Origin: Lachnospiraceae bacterium | Lineage (GTDB): Bacteria; Bacillota; Clostridia; Lachnospirales; Lachnospiraceae | Direction: 5' to 3' | DNA: 42,748 bases | Assembly: GCA_017482485.1 (NCBI GenBank) | Contig: JAFUMV010000115.1 | Coordinates: forward strand, 1 to 42,748 | Shown: positions 17,170-24,328 of the stretch, piece by piece | How the letters are laid out: each line of letters starts with the position of its first letter | How positions within the stretch are numbered: the stretch's first letter is position 1 | The notes under the pieces: generated by a model | Told to the model about the DNA's origin: nothing | The model's database searches: none | What the model saw: only the letters and a program-made list of their open reading frames with translations | Made by a program: the position numbers and the translations under genes

Positions 17170-17949
17170 GTGTTTACCATCGCCACCGGAGGCATCCACG
17201 CCAAACACCCTGTCCCTTTTTTCATGTCCCGTCCGGACGGTTCCAGCGACTATGTGCTGCTGATTATCAAGGCAAAAGTCAACTTTGTGATCGGAAATGA
17301 TCATTTTAAAATCACGCCCAACACAGCTTTGCTCATTCGTCCAAACATTCCCTATGAATACAAAAGCGACCATGAGTATACCGATGACTGGCTGCATTTC
17401 GATGGTTCTGCAGATGATCTGGACGCTATAAAGGATCTTCCCTTCCACTATCCGATTCCGCTTTCGTCCTCTTCACGATATACCCAGTATATTCAGCAGA
17501 TATTGTGGGAACGAAGCTACGCCGCCCCCCTGTATCGGGCAGAGAATGCCGATATGCTGTTTCGGGTACTGCTCAACACGCTGCGCTGCGCCATTGAGGA
17601 AAAGGACACCGCCAATACCTACAGCCCCTACCGCATACGCCTGCAGAATCTGCGCCTGTCCATGCTGGCCCAGCCCTGGAATAAATATATGCCGGAAGAA
17701 ATCGCCAGATCCATGGGCATCAGCGTTTCCTATTTTCAGCACCAGTACACCGCGCTCTTTGGTGTTTCCTTCCAGTCAGACCTGATTTCGCTTCGCATCG
17801 ACCACGCCAAATACCTGATTTCCAAAACCAACCTGACGATGGAAAAAATTGCGGAAATGTGCGGCTATTCAAATGAAGTCCATTTTTACAGGCAGTTTAA
17901 GAAATATGCGGGGCTGACGCCCGCCGCTTTTCGGAAAAATATGCGTTGA
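17170..17949 (+). CDS. AraC-family regulator, probable regulator of the GH88/GH35 genes
   Basis: 259 residues. Seen: an N-terminal AraC-type sugar-binding cupin (about 1-135, with LLIRPNIPYEYKSDHEYTDDWLHFDG) and two C-terminal helix-turn-helix motifs (about 165-255; PEEIARSMGISVSYFQHQYTALFG and MEKIAEMCGYSNEVHFYRQFKKYAG). The start is GTG, chosen because AAAGGAG lies 7 bases before it and no ATG fits. It is divergent from GH88 and ends at a shared terminator. Inferred: it activates the glycosidase operon in response to an oligosaccharide. Confidence 0.88.
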   Translation: MFTIATGGIHAKHPVPFFMSRPDGSSDYVLLIIKAKVNFVIGNDHFKITPNTALLIRPNIPYEYKSDHEYTDDWLHFDGSADDLDAIKDLPFHYPIPLSSSSRYTQYIQQILWERSYAAPLYRAENADMLFRVLLNTLRCAIEEKDTANTYSPYRIRLQNLRLSMLAQPWNKYMPEEIARSMGISVSYFQHQYTALFGVSFQSDLISLRIDHAKYLISKTNLTMEKIAEMCGYSNEVHFYRQFKKYAGLTPAAFRKNMR

Positions 17950-18007
17950 AAAAACATCCTTTCCGCCACTGACCTTCAATCATCCGACAGGCTAATCGCA
18001 AAGCAGC

Positions 18008-18046
18008 GCAACAAAAAAGATCGCAAACCGCGATCTTTTTTGTTGC
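18008..18046. terminator. Perfect convergent bidirectional terminator
   Basis: Seventeen-base perfect arms (18008-18024 and 18030-18046) with a 5-base loop. The arms include A6 and T6 runs on opposite sides, so either strand yields a GATCGC stem with a U tract. It separates the AraC gene from the ABC exporter ending at 18048. Confidence 0.9.
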
Positions 18047-18047
18047 T

Positions 18048-19979
18048 TTAGTCCAGCTCTTTTTTGCCGGTATACAGTTCGTAGTATCTTCCTTTCATCT
18101 TCAGCAGTTCATCGTGGTCACCGCGTTCGATGATTTCACCGTTTTCCAGCACCATGATAGCGTTGGCATTGCGGACAGTGGAAAGTCTGTGGGCGATTAC
18201 CAGCGTGGTGCGGGTCTGCATCAGGCGGTCCATACCGTGCTCAATGTGGCGCTCGGTTCTGGTGTCGACAGAGCTGGTGGCTTCGTCCAGAATCAGGATC
18301 GGCGCTTTGGAAATGGCCGCGCGGGCGATGTTTAACAGCTGCCTCTGACCCTGGCTTAAGTTGGCGCCGTCACCTTCTATCATGGTGTCATAGCCGTTTT
18401 CCAGGCGCATGATGAAGTGGTGTGCACTGGCGAGCTTTGCTGCCTCTTCCACTTCTTCGTCCGTGGCATCCAGACGCCCGTAACGAATGTTTTCCCGAAT
18501 GGTTCCGGTAAACAGGTGGGTATCCTGGAGCACCATTGCGATGTTTTTGCGCAGGCTGTCTCTCTTTATATTCTGAATATCAATGCCGTCAATGGTGATG
18601 GAGCCGGAATCAATATCGTAAAAGCGATTGATCAGGTTTGTGATCGTGGTCTTTCCTGCACCGGTAGAGCCTACGAAGGCGATCTTCTGGCCCGGCTTGG
18701 CATACAGGGAAATGTTCTTTAAAATTGTCTTATCCGGATTGTATCCAAAAGTTACGTCCTTTAAAATCACATGTCCCTTGCAGTCAGTCAGTTCCACACT
18801 GTTTTCTTTATCGGGGCTTTCTGGCGCTTCATCCATAACCTTGAACACGCGCTCCGCACCGGCAAGTGCAGAGAAGATTGTGTTCATCTGCATGGACAGC
18901 TCGTTGATCGGGCGTGAAAACTGTCGGGAGTAGTTCACAAATACGGTCAGACCGCCGATATCAAAGCCTCTGGTCACACAGAGAATGCCGCCGATGGCCG
19001 CTGTAAGAGAATAGCTCACCTGACTTAAGTTGCCCATCACAGGTCCCATGATTCCGCCGAAAAACTGAGCCAGAATCTGTTTATCCCTCAGATCATAGTT
19101 CAAATACTCAAACTCTTCCTGAGCCTGTTCTTCATGACAGAAAACCTTCACAACTTTTTGGCCGGTCATGGTCTCTTCAATGTAACCGTTCAGATTACCG
19201 AGGGCTGCCTGCTGTGCCTGGTAGTATTTGCGGCTGCGCATGGCAACCGCTGCACCGGCCTTCATCATGAGAGGCACCGTGACAACTGTTATAATGGTCA
19301 GCCACACATTCGTATAAAGCATCAGGCAGAATGTACCCACAACATTGATCACGCTGGAAATAATGTTGACCAGCGTATTGTTGAGCATATCTCCCACCGC
19401 ATCCAGGTCATTGGTAAAACGGCTCATGATATCGCCGTGATTGTTGGTATCATAAAATCGAACCGGAAGTTTCTGCAGTCGTTTAAACAGATCGTTTCGA
19501 ATCCGCTCCAGAGCTCCCTGAGAAATTGTGATCATAATTCGCTGCTGCAGATATTGTGCCACAATGCCCACCGCATAGATGATCGCCATGATGATCAAAG
19601 ATTTCAGCAGCTTTTCTGCAGTTCCTCCCTCTTCGGTCAGACCATTGATCACCGGACGCAGCATATAGGATCCTGCCAGAGATGCCAAAGTACCCACAAT
19701 GACACAAAGGAAAACAAATACCATTTTTCCCATATCGGCGCTCAGATAGGAAAGCAGCCTCTGCACCGCCTTTTTGGTATCCTGAGGTTTTTTGACAGGC
19801 ATGGCGCCCCTTCCCTTTCCTTTTGCGCCGGGGCCTCCCGGACCGCCGGGACCTCCTGGGCCATGACCGGGACCGCCGGGACCTCCCGGGCCGCCGGAAG
19901 CTCCCATATAGCTTTCCTTTTTTGCCGACTGGATGCGGGCATATTTTTTGATCAGCTTTTCTTTTCTTGCTTCATTCAT
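18048..19979 (-). CDS. ABC exporter subunit, catalytic half, with Gly-Pro-rich N-terminal extension
   Basis: 643 residues. Seen: a cytosolic N-terminal extension of about 85 residues (basic helix, then a GGPGGP-repeat tract at about 29-51, then KGKGRG), a six-helix transmembrane domain and an ATPase. Walker A is GSTGAGKT, Walker B ILILDEATSS keeps the catalytic Glu, and the switch His is present (LVIAHRLSTV), but the signature is LSQGQ instead of LSGGQ. These features complement the losses in the preceding gene, so the two form a heterodimer with one active ATP site. The stop of the partner and this start overlap by one base (TAATG), implying translational coupling. MarR control is likely. 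Confidence 0.92.
   Translation of the reverse strand: MNEARKEKLIKKYARIQSAKKESYMGASGGPGGPGGPGHGPGGPGGPGGPGAKGKGRGAMPVKKPQDTKKAVQRLLSYLSADMGKMVFVFLCVIVGTLASLAGSYMLRPVINGLTEEGGTAEKLLKSLIIMAIIYAVGIVAQYLQQRIMITISQGALERIRNDLFKRLQKLPVRFYDTNNHGDIMSRFTNDLDAVGDMLNNTLVNIISSVINVVGTFCLMLYTNVWLTIITVVTVPLMMKAGAAVAMRSRKYYQAQQAALGNLNGYIEETMTGQKVVKVFCHEEQAQEEFEYLNYDLRDKQILAQFFGGIMGPVMGNLSQVSYSLTAAIGGILCVTRGFDIGGLTVFVNYSRQFSRPINELSMQMNTIFSALAGAERVFKVMDEAPESPDKENSVELTDCKGHVILKDVTFGYNPDKTILKNISLYAKPGQKIAFVGSTGAGKTTITNLINRFYDIDSGSITIDGIDIQNIKRDSLRKNIAMVLQDTHLFTGTIRENIRYGRLDATDEEVEEAAKLASAHHFIMRLENGYDTMIEGDGANLSQGQRQLLNIARAAISKAPILILDEATSSVDTRTERHIEHGMDRLMQTRTTLVIAHRLSTVRNANAIMVLENGEIIERGDHDELLKMKGRYYELYTGKKELD
19827..19895 (-). 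repeat. Gly-Gly-Pro coding repeat in the ABC exporter extension
   Basis: GC-rich in-frame triplets encode about seven GGP units broken by one His (residues about 29-51). It is a low-complexity, probably disordered tether and a likely site of repeat-number variation. Confidence 0.75.
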
Positions 19980-21712
19980 TATGCCAGCACCTCCTCTTTC
20001 ATCTGTGAATCATAAATTTCTCTGTAGGCGCTGCAGCCCTCCATCAGTTCACTGTGTCTGCCGCAGCCCACAATTTTTCCTTCATCCAGAACCACAATCC
20101 GATCCGCATCCATAACAGAGGTGATTCTCTGCGCGATGATCAGCTTCGTGGTTTCTTTTAACGTTGTTGCAAAACTTTCTCTGATACGGCTTTCAGTGGC
20201 GGTATCCACAGCGCTGGTGGAGTCATCCAGAATCAGAATCCTGGGCTTTTTAAGCAGAGCTCTTGCGATACAAAGACGCTGTTTCTGTCCGCCGGACACA
20301 TTGACACCGCCCTGCCCCAGTTCGGTTTCATAGCCTTCCGTCATATTTCTGACAAAAGGATCTGCCTGTGCATCACGGGCAGCTGCATAAACTTCATCAT
20401 CTGCAGCATTCTCATCGCCCCACTGAAGATTTTCCATAATGGTGCCGGAAAACAGCACATTCTTCTGCAAAACCATACCCACGCCATCGCGCAGATTTTT
20501 CAGAGAATAATCTTTTACATCAATGCCATCCACCAGCACCCTTCCTTCGTCCACATCGTACAGACGGGGAATCATGGAAACCAGGGTCGTCTTGCCGCAG
20601 CCGGTGGAACCGATGATGCCCACAGTCTGACCGGGTTCGATAGAAAAGCTGATATTATCCAGCACTTTTTCTTCGCTGTTTTTATAATAACGGAAGGAAA
20701 CATTCTGAAACTCGATTTTTCCCTCCTGCACTTTCCGCTCGGGAAACTGCGCCGTATCATCGTTTAAGTCAACTTCCGCATCCAGCACCTCATTAATGCG
20801 CTTCGCGCTGGCAATGGCACGGGACAGGTTCAGAAAAATCATTGCGACCATCATCAGCGACATCAGCACCTGTGTGATGTAGGTGGTAAACGCTGTCAGA
20901 TCCCCCACCTGCATGCTTCCCACAAGAATCTGCTTTCCGCCAAACCAGACTACAAGAAGCGTGGTCACATTCATGAAAAAGGTCATGATGGGCATCTGCA
21001 TGATGACAATCTTAAACGCCGACAGTCCGGATTCTTTCAAATCGCGGTTTGAGGCTTCAAAGCGATCCATCTCATATTCTTCACGCACAAAGGACTTGAT
21101 AACGCGCACGCTGGTCAGCACTTCCTGAATGTTGGAATTTAACGCATCCAGTTTCTTTTGCAAAATGGTAAACCTGGGAAATGCCACCCGCAGTACCAGA
21201 ACAATGGTAAGCATCAATATTGGCAAAATTACCAGCAAAATCATCGCCAGCTCTTTATTCATCGTAAACGCCATGATAATGGCACCGATCAGCATGCCCG
21301 GGGAGCGCAGGGCCATTCGCAGACACATCATAACCACATTTTGAATCTGTGTAATATCGTTGGTCAGACGGGTCACAAGGGAACCTGTGGAAAACTGATC
21401 AATATTTGCAAAAGAAAACGTCTGCACCTTCTTAAATACATCCCGGCGAAGATCCGCACCAAAGCTGATCGCCGCCTTGGAGGCAAACCAGGCACCGCCT
21501 ACGCCTCCGGCCATCATGATGAATGCAGTGACCACCATCATAAGGCCCTTCTGCACAATGTATCCTATATCCTGATTGGCCGCCCCCACATTGATGATGT
21601 CCGCCATAAATGCGGGAAGCAGAACTTCCCCCACAACTTCTGTGATCATCATGATCGGCCCCAGGATAAAAGCATACAGGTAGGGCTTTACATACTTTAA
21701 GTAACGCTTCAT
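19979..21712 (-). CDS. ABC exporter subunit, degenerate-site half of a heterodimer
   Basis: 577 residues: a six-helix membrane domain (about 1-310) and an ATPase (about 335-570). Seen: Walker A GSTGCGKT, signature VSGGQ, Walker B ILILDDSTSA with Asp for the catalytic Glu, and Gln for the switch His (LIIAQRITSV). Known: this is the non-catalytic half of TM287/288-like exporters. It overlaps the MarR gene by 4 bases (ATGA, 21709-21712) and its partner by 1 base, so the three genes are one translationally coupled operon. The substrate is unknown; MarR control suggests a drug, bile component or other toxic compound. Confidence 0.92.
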   Translation of the reverse strand: MKRYLKYVKPYLYAFILGPIMMITEVVGEVLLPAFMADIINVGAANQDIGYIVQKGLMMVVTAFIMMAGGVGGAWFASKAAISFGADLRRDVFKKVQTFSFANIDQFSTGSLVTRLTNDITQIQNVVMMCLRMALRSPGMLIGAIIMAFTMNKELAMILLVILPILMLTIVLVLRVAFPRFTILQKKLDALNSNIQEVLTSVRVIKSFVREEYEMDRFEASNRDLKESGLSAFKIVIMQMPIMTFFMNVTTLLVVWFGGKQILVGSMQVGDLTAFTTYITQVLMSLMMVAMIFLNLSRAIASAKRINEVLDAEVDLNDDTAQFPERKVQEGKIEFQNVSFRYYKNSEEKVLDNISFSIEPGQTVGIIGSTGCGKTTLVSMIPRLYDVDEGRVLVDGIDVKDYSLKNLRDGVGMVLQKNVLFSGTIMENLQWGDENAADDEVYAAARDAQADPFVRNMTEGYETELGQGGVNVSGGQKQRLCIARALLKKPRILILDDSTSAVDTATESRIRESFATTLKETTKLIIAQRITSVMDADRIVVLDEGKIVGCGRHSELMEGCSAYREIYDSQMKEEVLA

Positions 21713-22209
21713 TTATTCTCCATTGCTCCTTTCCGGCCATGTTCGTTTTTTTCCGATTCCACAGCCTTTCCTGAACCGCTTAAATTTCTGAAAATACGTT
21801 CCAGATAACAGTCCAGCAAATTCATTTCTTCTTCTGAAAATCCTTCAAACATCCGTCTCTCCGTTTCCCGAAACATCACAAAGCTCTCTTCAATAACCGC
21901 TTTCCCCTTCCGGGTGATGAGCACCTGATGTATCCGGTTGTCGTTTTCATCCGTTTCCCGGCGGATATATCCGCCCTTTTCCAGTTTCTTCAAGGAAACG
22001 GCAATGGCGGCAGGCGAAACCTCCAGCTGCTCCGCCAGCTCCACCTGCGAACAGTTTGGCTGCCTGCTCAAGTGCATCAGCAGCCGATGCTGGCTTCGAT
22101 ACACGCCGGTATCTTTTACCTGCCATTCGATCGCCCGCTTGAGCGCATTATCTGCCCGGCGAAACTTCATGGACAGCACATGCTCAACAGGCATTTCTCC
22201 GTTATTCAT
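21709..22209 (-). CDS. MarR-family transcriptional repressor
   Basis: 166 residues. Seen: a winged helix with the recognition segment QVELAEQLEVSPAAIAVSLKKLEKGGYIRRETDENDNRIHQVLIT (about residues 55-100), flanked by long dimerisation helices. Two in-frame ATGs exist: 22215 is only 3 bases from AGGAG, while 22209 is 9 bases away, so 22209 is preferred. It leads an operon with two ABC exporter genes. A perfect consensus promoter at 22453-22425 and a palindrome at 22393-22416 lie about 200 bases upstream, consistent with autorepression relieved by a ligand. Confidence 0.9.
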   Translation of the reverse strand: MNNGEMPVEHVLSMKFRRADNALKRAIEWQVKDTGVYRSQHRLLMHLSRQPNCSQVELAEQLEVSPAAIAVSLKKLEKGGYIRRETDENDNRIHQVLITRKGKAVIEESFVMFRETERRMFEGFSEEEMNLLDCYLERIFRNLSGSGKAVESEKNEHGRKGAMENK

Positions 22210-22392
22210 AGGCATGCTCTCCTGTCATCCCGACATCGATGGAAAATGGACGCTCCCGGTCAGTGCCGCCATAGTTTCACCGATACTGTCGTTACTCTGC
22301 AAAAAAGGATTTTGTGACCGCTCAGAGCCAATGTTCCGATGCTGTCCGGACCTTTTATCCCCGGCATCAGTGGATGGAGAGAGCAGTCAGCC

Positions 22393-22416
22393 AAATAATT
22401 AAATAGTTAATTATTT
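22393..22416 (-). promoter_or_regulatory. Palindromic MarR operator candidate
   Basis: Perfect 10-base arms AAATAATTAA and TTAATTATTT around ATAG. It starts just downstream of the -10 box, at about +2 to +25 of the MarR transcript. A further half-site GTTAATTAT (22421-22429) overlaps the -10. Confidence 0.75.
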
Positions 22417-22424
22417 ACTGGTTA

Positions 22425-22453
22425 ATTATAAATTTTTTTCAAATTATTGTCAA
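22425..22453 (-). promoter_or_regulatory. Full-consensus sigma-A promoter of the marR-ABC operon
   Basis: On the minus strand a perfect TTGACA (22453-22448), a 17-base spacer and a perfect TATAAT (22430-22425). Such a strong promoter is normally held down by a repressor, here presumably the MarR protein. Confidence 0.9.
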
Positions 22454-22492
22454 GACCAATGGGCTTTTCCAACACCGCCCAATTGATCCATA

Positions 22493-22504
22493 GGTTACTG
22501 TTCA
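22493..22504 (+). repeat. Isolated half of the GGTTACTGTTCA repeat
   Basis: The 12 bases are identical to the left arm of the long palindrome at 30143-30191, but no complementary arm follows here. Confidence 0.45.
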
Positions 22505-22563
22505 TCCATACTGGCCTGCTTAAAAAATCATAAAATGGCACTTTCTATCAAGCCAGTTTCGTG

Positions 22564-22585
22564 TATACTGTCAGTAAGATGACAG
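22564..22585 (+). promoter_or_regulatory. Possible -10 box and dyad upstream of the ECF S component
   Basis: TATACT (22564-22569) without a convincing -35, followed at once by CTGTCA-N6-TGACAG (22568-22585). The dyad would cover the predicted start and could be an operator. No riboswitch is recognisable in the remaining 85-base leader. Confidence 0.4.
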
Positions 22586-22669
22586 ATGAAAAATATGCGC
22601 ATGCATCTGAGTCAGACATCAGCAGTACATAAGGGTACGGAAAACATACATTTATGAGGAGTGATTGAT

Positions 22670-23257
22670 ATGAGAAACGAAAATGTTACAAAAATAGTCA
22701 TGACCGGCGTATTTGCCGCTCTTTCCTACGTGGTATTCACTTTTTTACAGTTTAAAATCCCGCTTCCCGGCGGTGATGCGACCTCCATCCATCTGGGCAA
22801 TGCAGTCTGCGTCCTGGGCGCTCTGATTCTGGGAGGCTTATATGGCGGCATCGGCGGTGCTCTGGGTATGACAATCGGTGATCTTTTAGATCCTGTTTAT
22901 ATCATTTATGCCCCCAAGACCTTTATTTTAAAGCTCTGCATCGGTCTGATCGCCGGCCTGATCGCTCACAGAATCGGCCACATCACCGAGAAGACCGACA
23001 GGAAGGAAATTGTTAAATGGGCACTGCTTGCTGCCATCGGCGGACTTTTATTCAACGTAATTTTTGATCCTCTCGTTGGCTATGTTTATAAGATATTCAT
23101 TATCGGAAAGCCCGCAGCTGAAGTGACTCTGGCATGGAATGTGGCTGCAACCTCTATCAACGCAGTTACCTCCACTATCGTATCCGTCGCAGTTTATGTG
23201 GCACTGCTTCCTGCTCTGAAAAAATCCGGTCTGTTCTTTACGATCGGCAAAAAGTGA
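22670..23257 (+). CDS. ECF transporter S component, probably for a vitamin B6 compound
   Basis: 195 residues with about six membrane helices. Seen: the N-terminal TGVFAALSYVVFTF (alanine motif for contact with EcfT), then HLGNAVCVLGALILGGLYGGIGGALGMTIGDLLDPVYIIYAPKTFILK, a pattern common in ECF S components. The start at 22670 was chosen because AGGAG lies 8 bases upstream; an in-frame GTG at 22661 overlaps that site. EcfA/EcfT genes are not in the window, so it probably shares a common energising module (group II). Inferred from the adjacent pyridoxal/pyridoxamine kinase: the substrate is pyridoxine, pyridoxal or pyridoxamine (PdxU-like). Confidence 0.8.
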   Translation: MRNENVTKIVMTGVFAALSYVVFTFLQFKIPLPGGDATSIHLGNAVCVLGALILGGLYGGIGGALGMTIGDLLDPVYIIYAPKTFILKLCIGLIAGLIAHRIGHITEKTDRKEIVKWALLAAIGGLLFNVIFDPLVGYVYKIFIIGKPAAEVTLAWNVAATSINAVTSTIVSVAVYVALLPALKKSGLFFTIGKK

Positions 23258-23274
23258 GATACAAACAGAATTTT

Positions 23275-23344
23275 GCAGCGTGAAATTCTCACTTACGCCA
23301 CCGCGTACGATGCGGAGTGCGCGTAAAACGCGCAGTATTTTTAA
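23275..23344 (+). repeat. Dispersed structured repeat, copy A
   Basis: About 70 bases running from GCAGCGTGAAATT to TTTTTAA. They align with the reverse complement of 28571-28640, sharing GTGAAATT, TCnC, ACCGCG, GCGGAGTG, CGCA and TTTTTAA blocks in the same order, with roughly two thirds of positions identical by eye. Internal complementarity (TACGC/GCGTA, CCGC/GCGG, GCGCGT/ACGCGC) suggests folded RNA or DNA. Confidence 0.7.
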
Positions 23345-23382
23345 GGTACAGAAACGTCGGCGGACTTTCCTGTACCTTAAAA
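23339..23382 (+). repeat. Palindrome adjoining repeat copy A
   Basis: Thirteen-base perfect arms (23339-23351 and 23370-23382) with partly paired inner bases (GTC/GAC). The core TACAG...TCGG...TTTCCTGTA is shared with the palindrome at 28667-28713. No T tract follows on the plus strand. Confidence 0.7.
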
Positions 23383-23385
23383 TAT

Positions 23386-23419
23386 GAAGAGGCGCTTTTT
23401 AAAAAGCACCTCTTCTTTT
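23386..23419 (+). terminator. Terminator or attenuator between the ECF gene and the B6 kinase
   Basis: Inverted repeat with 15-base arms and one mismatch (23386-23400 and 23401-23415, outer part GAAGAGG/CCTCTTC) followed by TTTT. It ends 32 bases before the kinase start, so expression of the kinase would depend on readthrough or an unseen promoter. Confidence 0.65.
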
Positions 23420-23451
23420 GTATGTATGAATCAATCAGAAAGGAATTTCCT

Positions 23452-24318
23452 ATGCAATATCGTGTTCCCAAAAAAATTGCCATGTTCAACAGCTTTGCGG
23501 GCTATGGCCGCTGCTCCACCACCGAAGCGCTTCCCATTATCAGCGCAATGAAAGTGCAGGTCTGTCCGGTTCCCACAGCCATTTTTTCAAACCACACCGG
23601 TTTTTCTTCTCACTATTGCCATGATTTTACGGACTATATGGCAGATTACCTGAAACAGTGGGAAAAACTGGATTTAAAATTCGATGGTGTATACTGCGGT
23701 TTTCTCGGAGAAATCAGGCAGCTTCCCATCGTTTCTCAATTTCTCGCCCATCAGCGCAGCAAAGGCTGTTCCATGATTTTAGTGGATCCCGCCATGGGAG
23801 ACCACGGAAAATTCTACAGAACCATTACCATGGAGCATTGCAATGCCATGAAAGAGCTGATCAGGCTGGCCGATATCATCACTCCCAATATTACAGAAGC
23901 GTGCCTGCTGACCGATACGCCGTATCAGGATGACGACTGGCACCCGGAAGAACTGGCTCAGATCTGCAGACAGCTTCACAGCGCAGGACCTTCCAAAATT
24001 GTGATCACCGGTCTGCACAGTAAATCTCCCGAAAAAGGCATCGACAGCTTCATAAATTATACTTCCATCCGTCTGGAGGACAACCGTTTGATTACTGCAA
24101 GTTCTGTTTCCCCTGCGGCAGGTCCTTCCCGCCACGGCACCGGCGATATCTTCGCTTCGATTCTTGCCGCCGATGCGGTAAAGGGAAATGATTTTACAGC
24201 ATCCGTACAGAAAGCAGCTGATTTTATCAGCACCTGCATCCGTGCATCCCAGGAACTTGATATTCCCGAAACGGATGGCGTCTGCTTTGAAAATTTTCTG
24301 GACCAGCTTGATTCATGA
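23452..24318 (+). CDS. Pyridoxal/pyridoxamine kinase family protein (PdxY/PdxK-like)
   Basis: 288 residues, ribokinase superfamily, cytosolic. Seen: the opening KKIAMFNSFAGYGRCSTTEALPIISAM, the substrate loop with TGFSSHYCHDFT, VDPAMGDHGKFY, the TPNITEACLLT segment, and the anion-hole/catalytic motif HGTGDIFASIL (Asp about 229). Known: this family phosphorylates the 5'-hydroxyl of B6 vitamers with ATP; relatives act on hydroxymethylpyrimidine. The start at 23452 was chosen because AAAGGAA lies 7 bases upstream; the longer in-frame extension runs through the hairpins. Together with the ECF gene it suggests vitamin B6 uptake and trapping by phosphorylation. Confidence 0.88.
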   Translation: MQYRVPKKIAMFNSFAGYGRCSTTEALPIISAMKVQVCPVPTAIFSNHTGFSSHYCHDFTDYMADYLKQWEKLDLKFDGVYCGFLGEIRQLPIVSQFLAHQRSKGCSMILVDPAMGDHGKFYRTITMEHCNAMKELIRLADIITPNITEACLLTDTPYQDDDWHPEELAQICRQLHSAGPSKIVITGLHSKSPEKGIDSFINYTSIRLEDNRLITASSVSPAAGPSRHGTGDIFASILAADAVKGNDFTASVQKAADFISTCIRASQELDIPETDGVCFENFLDQLDS

Positions 24319-24328
24319 GTCTTCCGAT

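Noticed and set aside
19827-19895. Possible CRISPR or minisatellite in the GC-rich repeat
   Set aside because: The units are in-frame coding triplets for Gly-Gly-Pro without spacers; it is part of the ABC exporter protein.
19134-20015. 293-residue open frame on the plus strand
   Set aside because: It lies opposite the ABC exporter gene, is rich in His/Gln/Cys as expected of a complement frame, has no ribosome binding site and matches no family.
22270-22380. 35-codon upstream reading frame in the marR leader (minus strand)
   Set aside because: No ribosome binding site and no residue pattern of a leader peptide for an antibiotic.
23339-23382. Palindrome as terminator of the ECF gene
   Set aside because: No T tract follows on the plus strand; the next hairpin (23386-23419) fits a terminator better.
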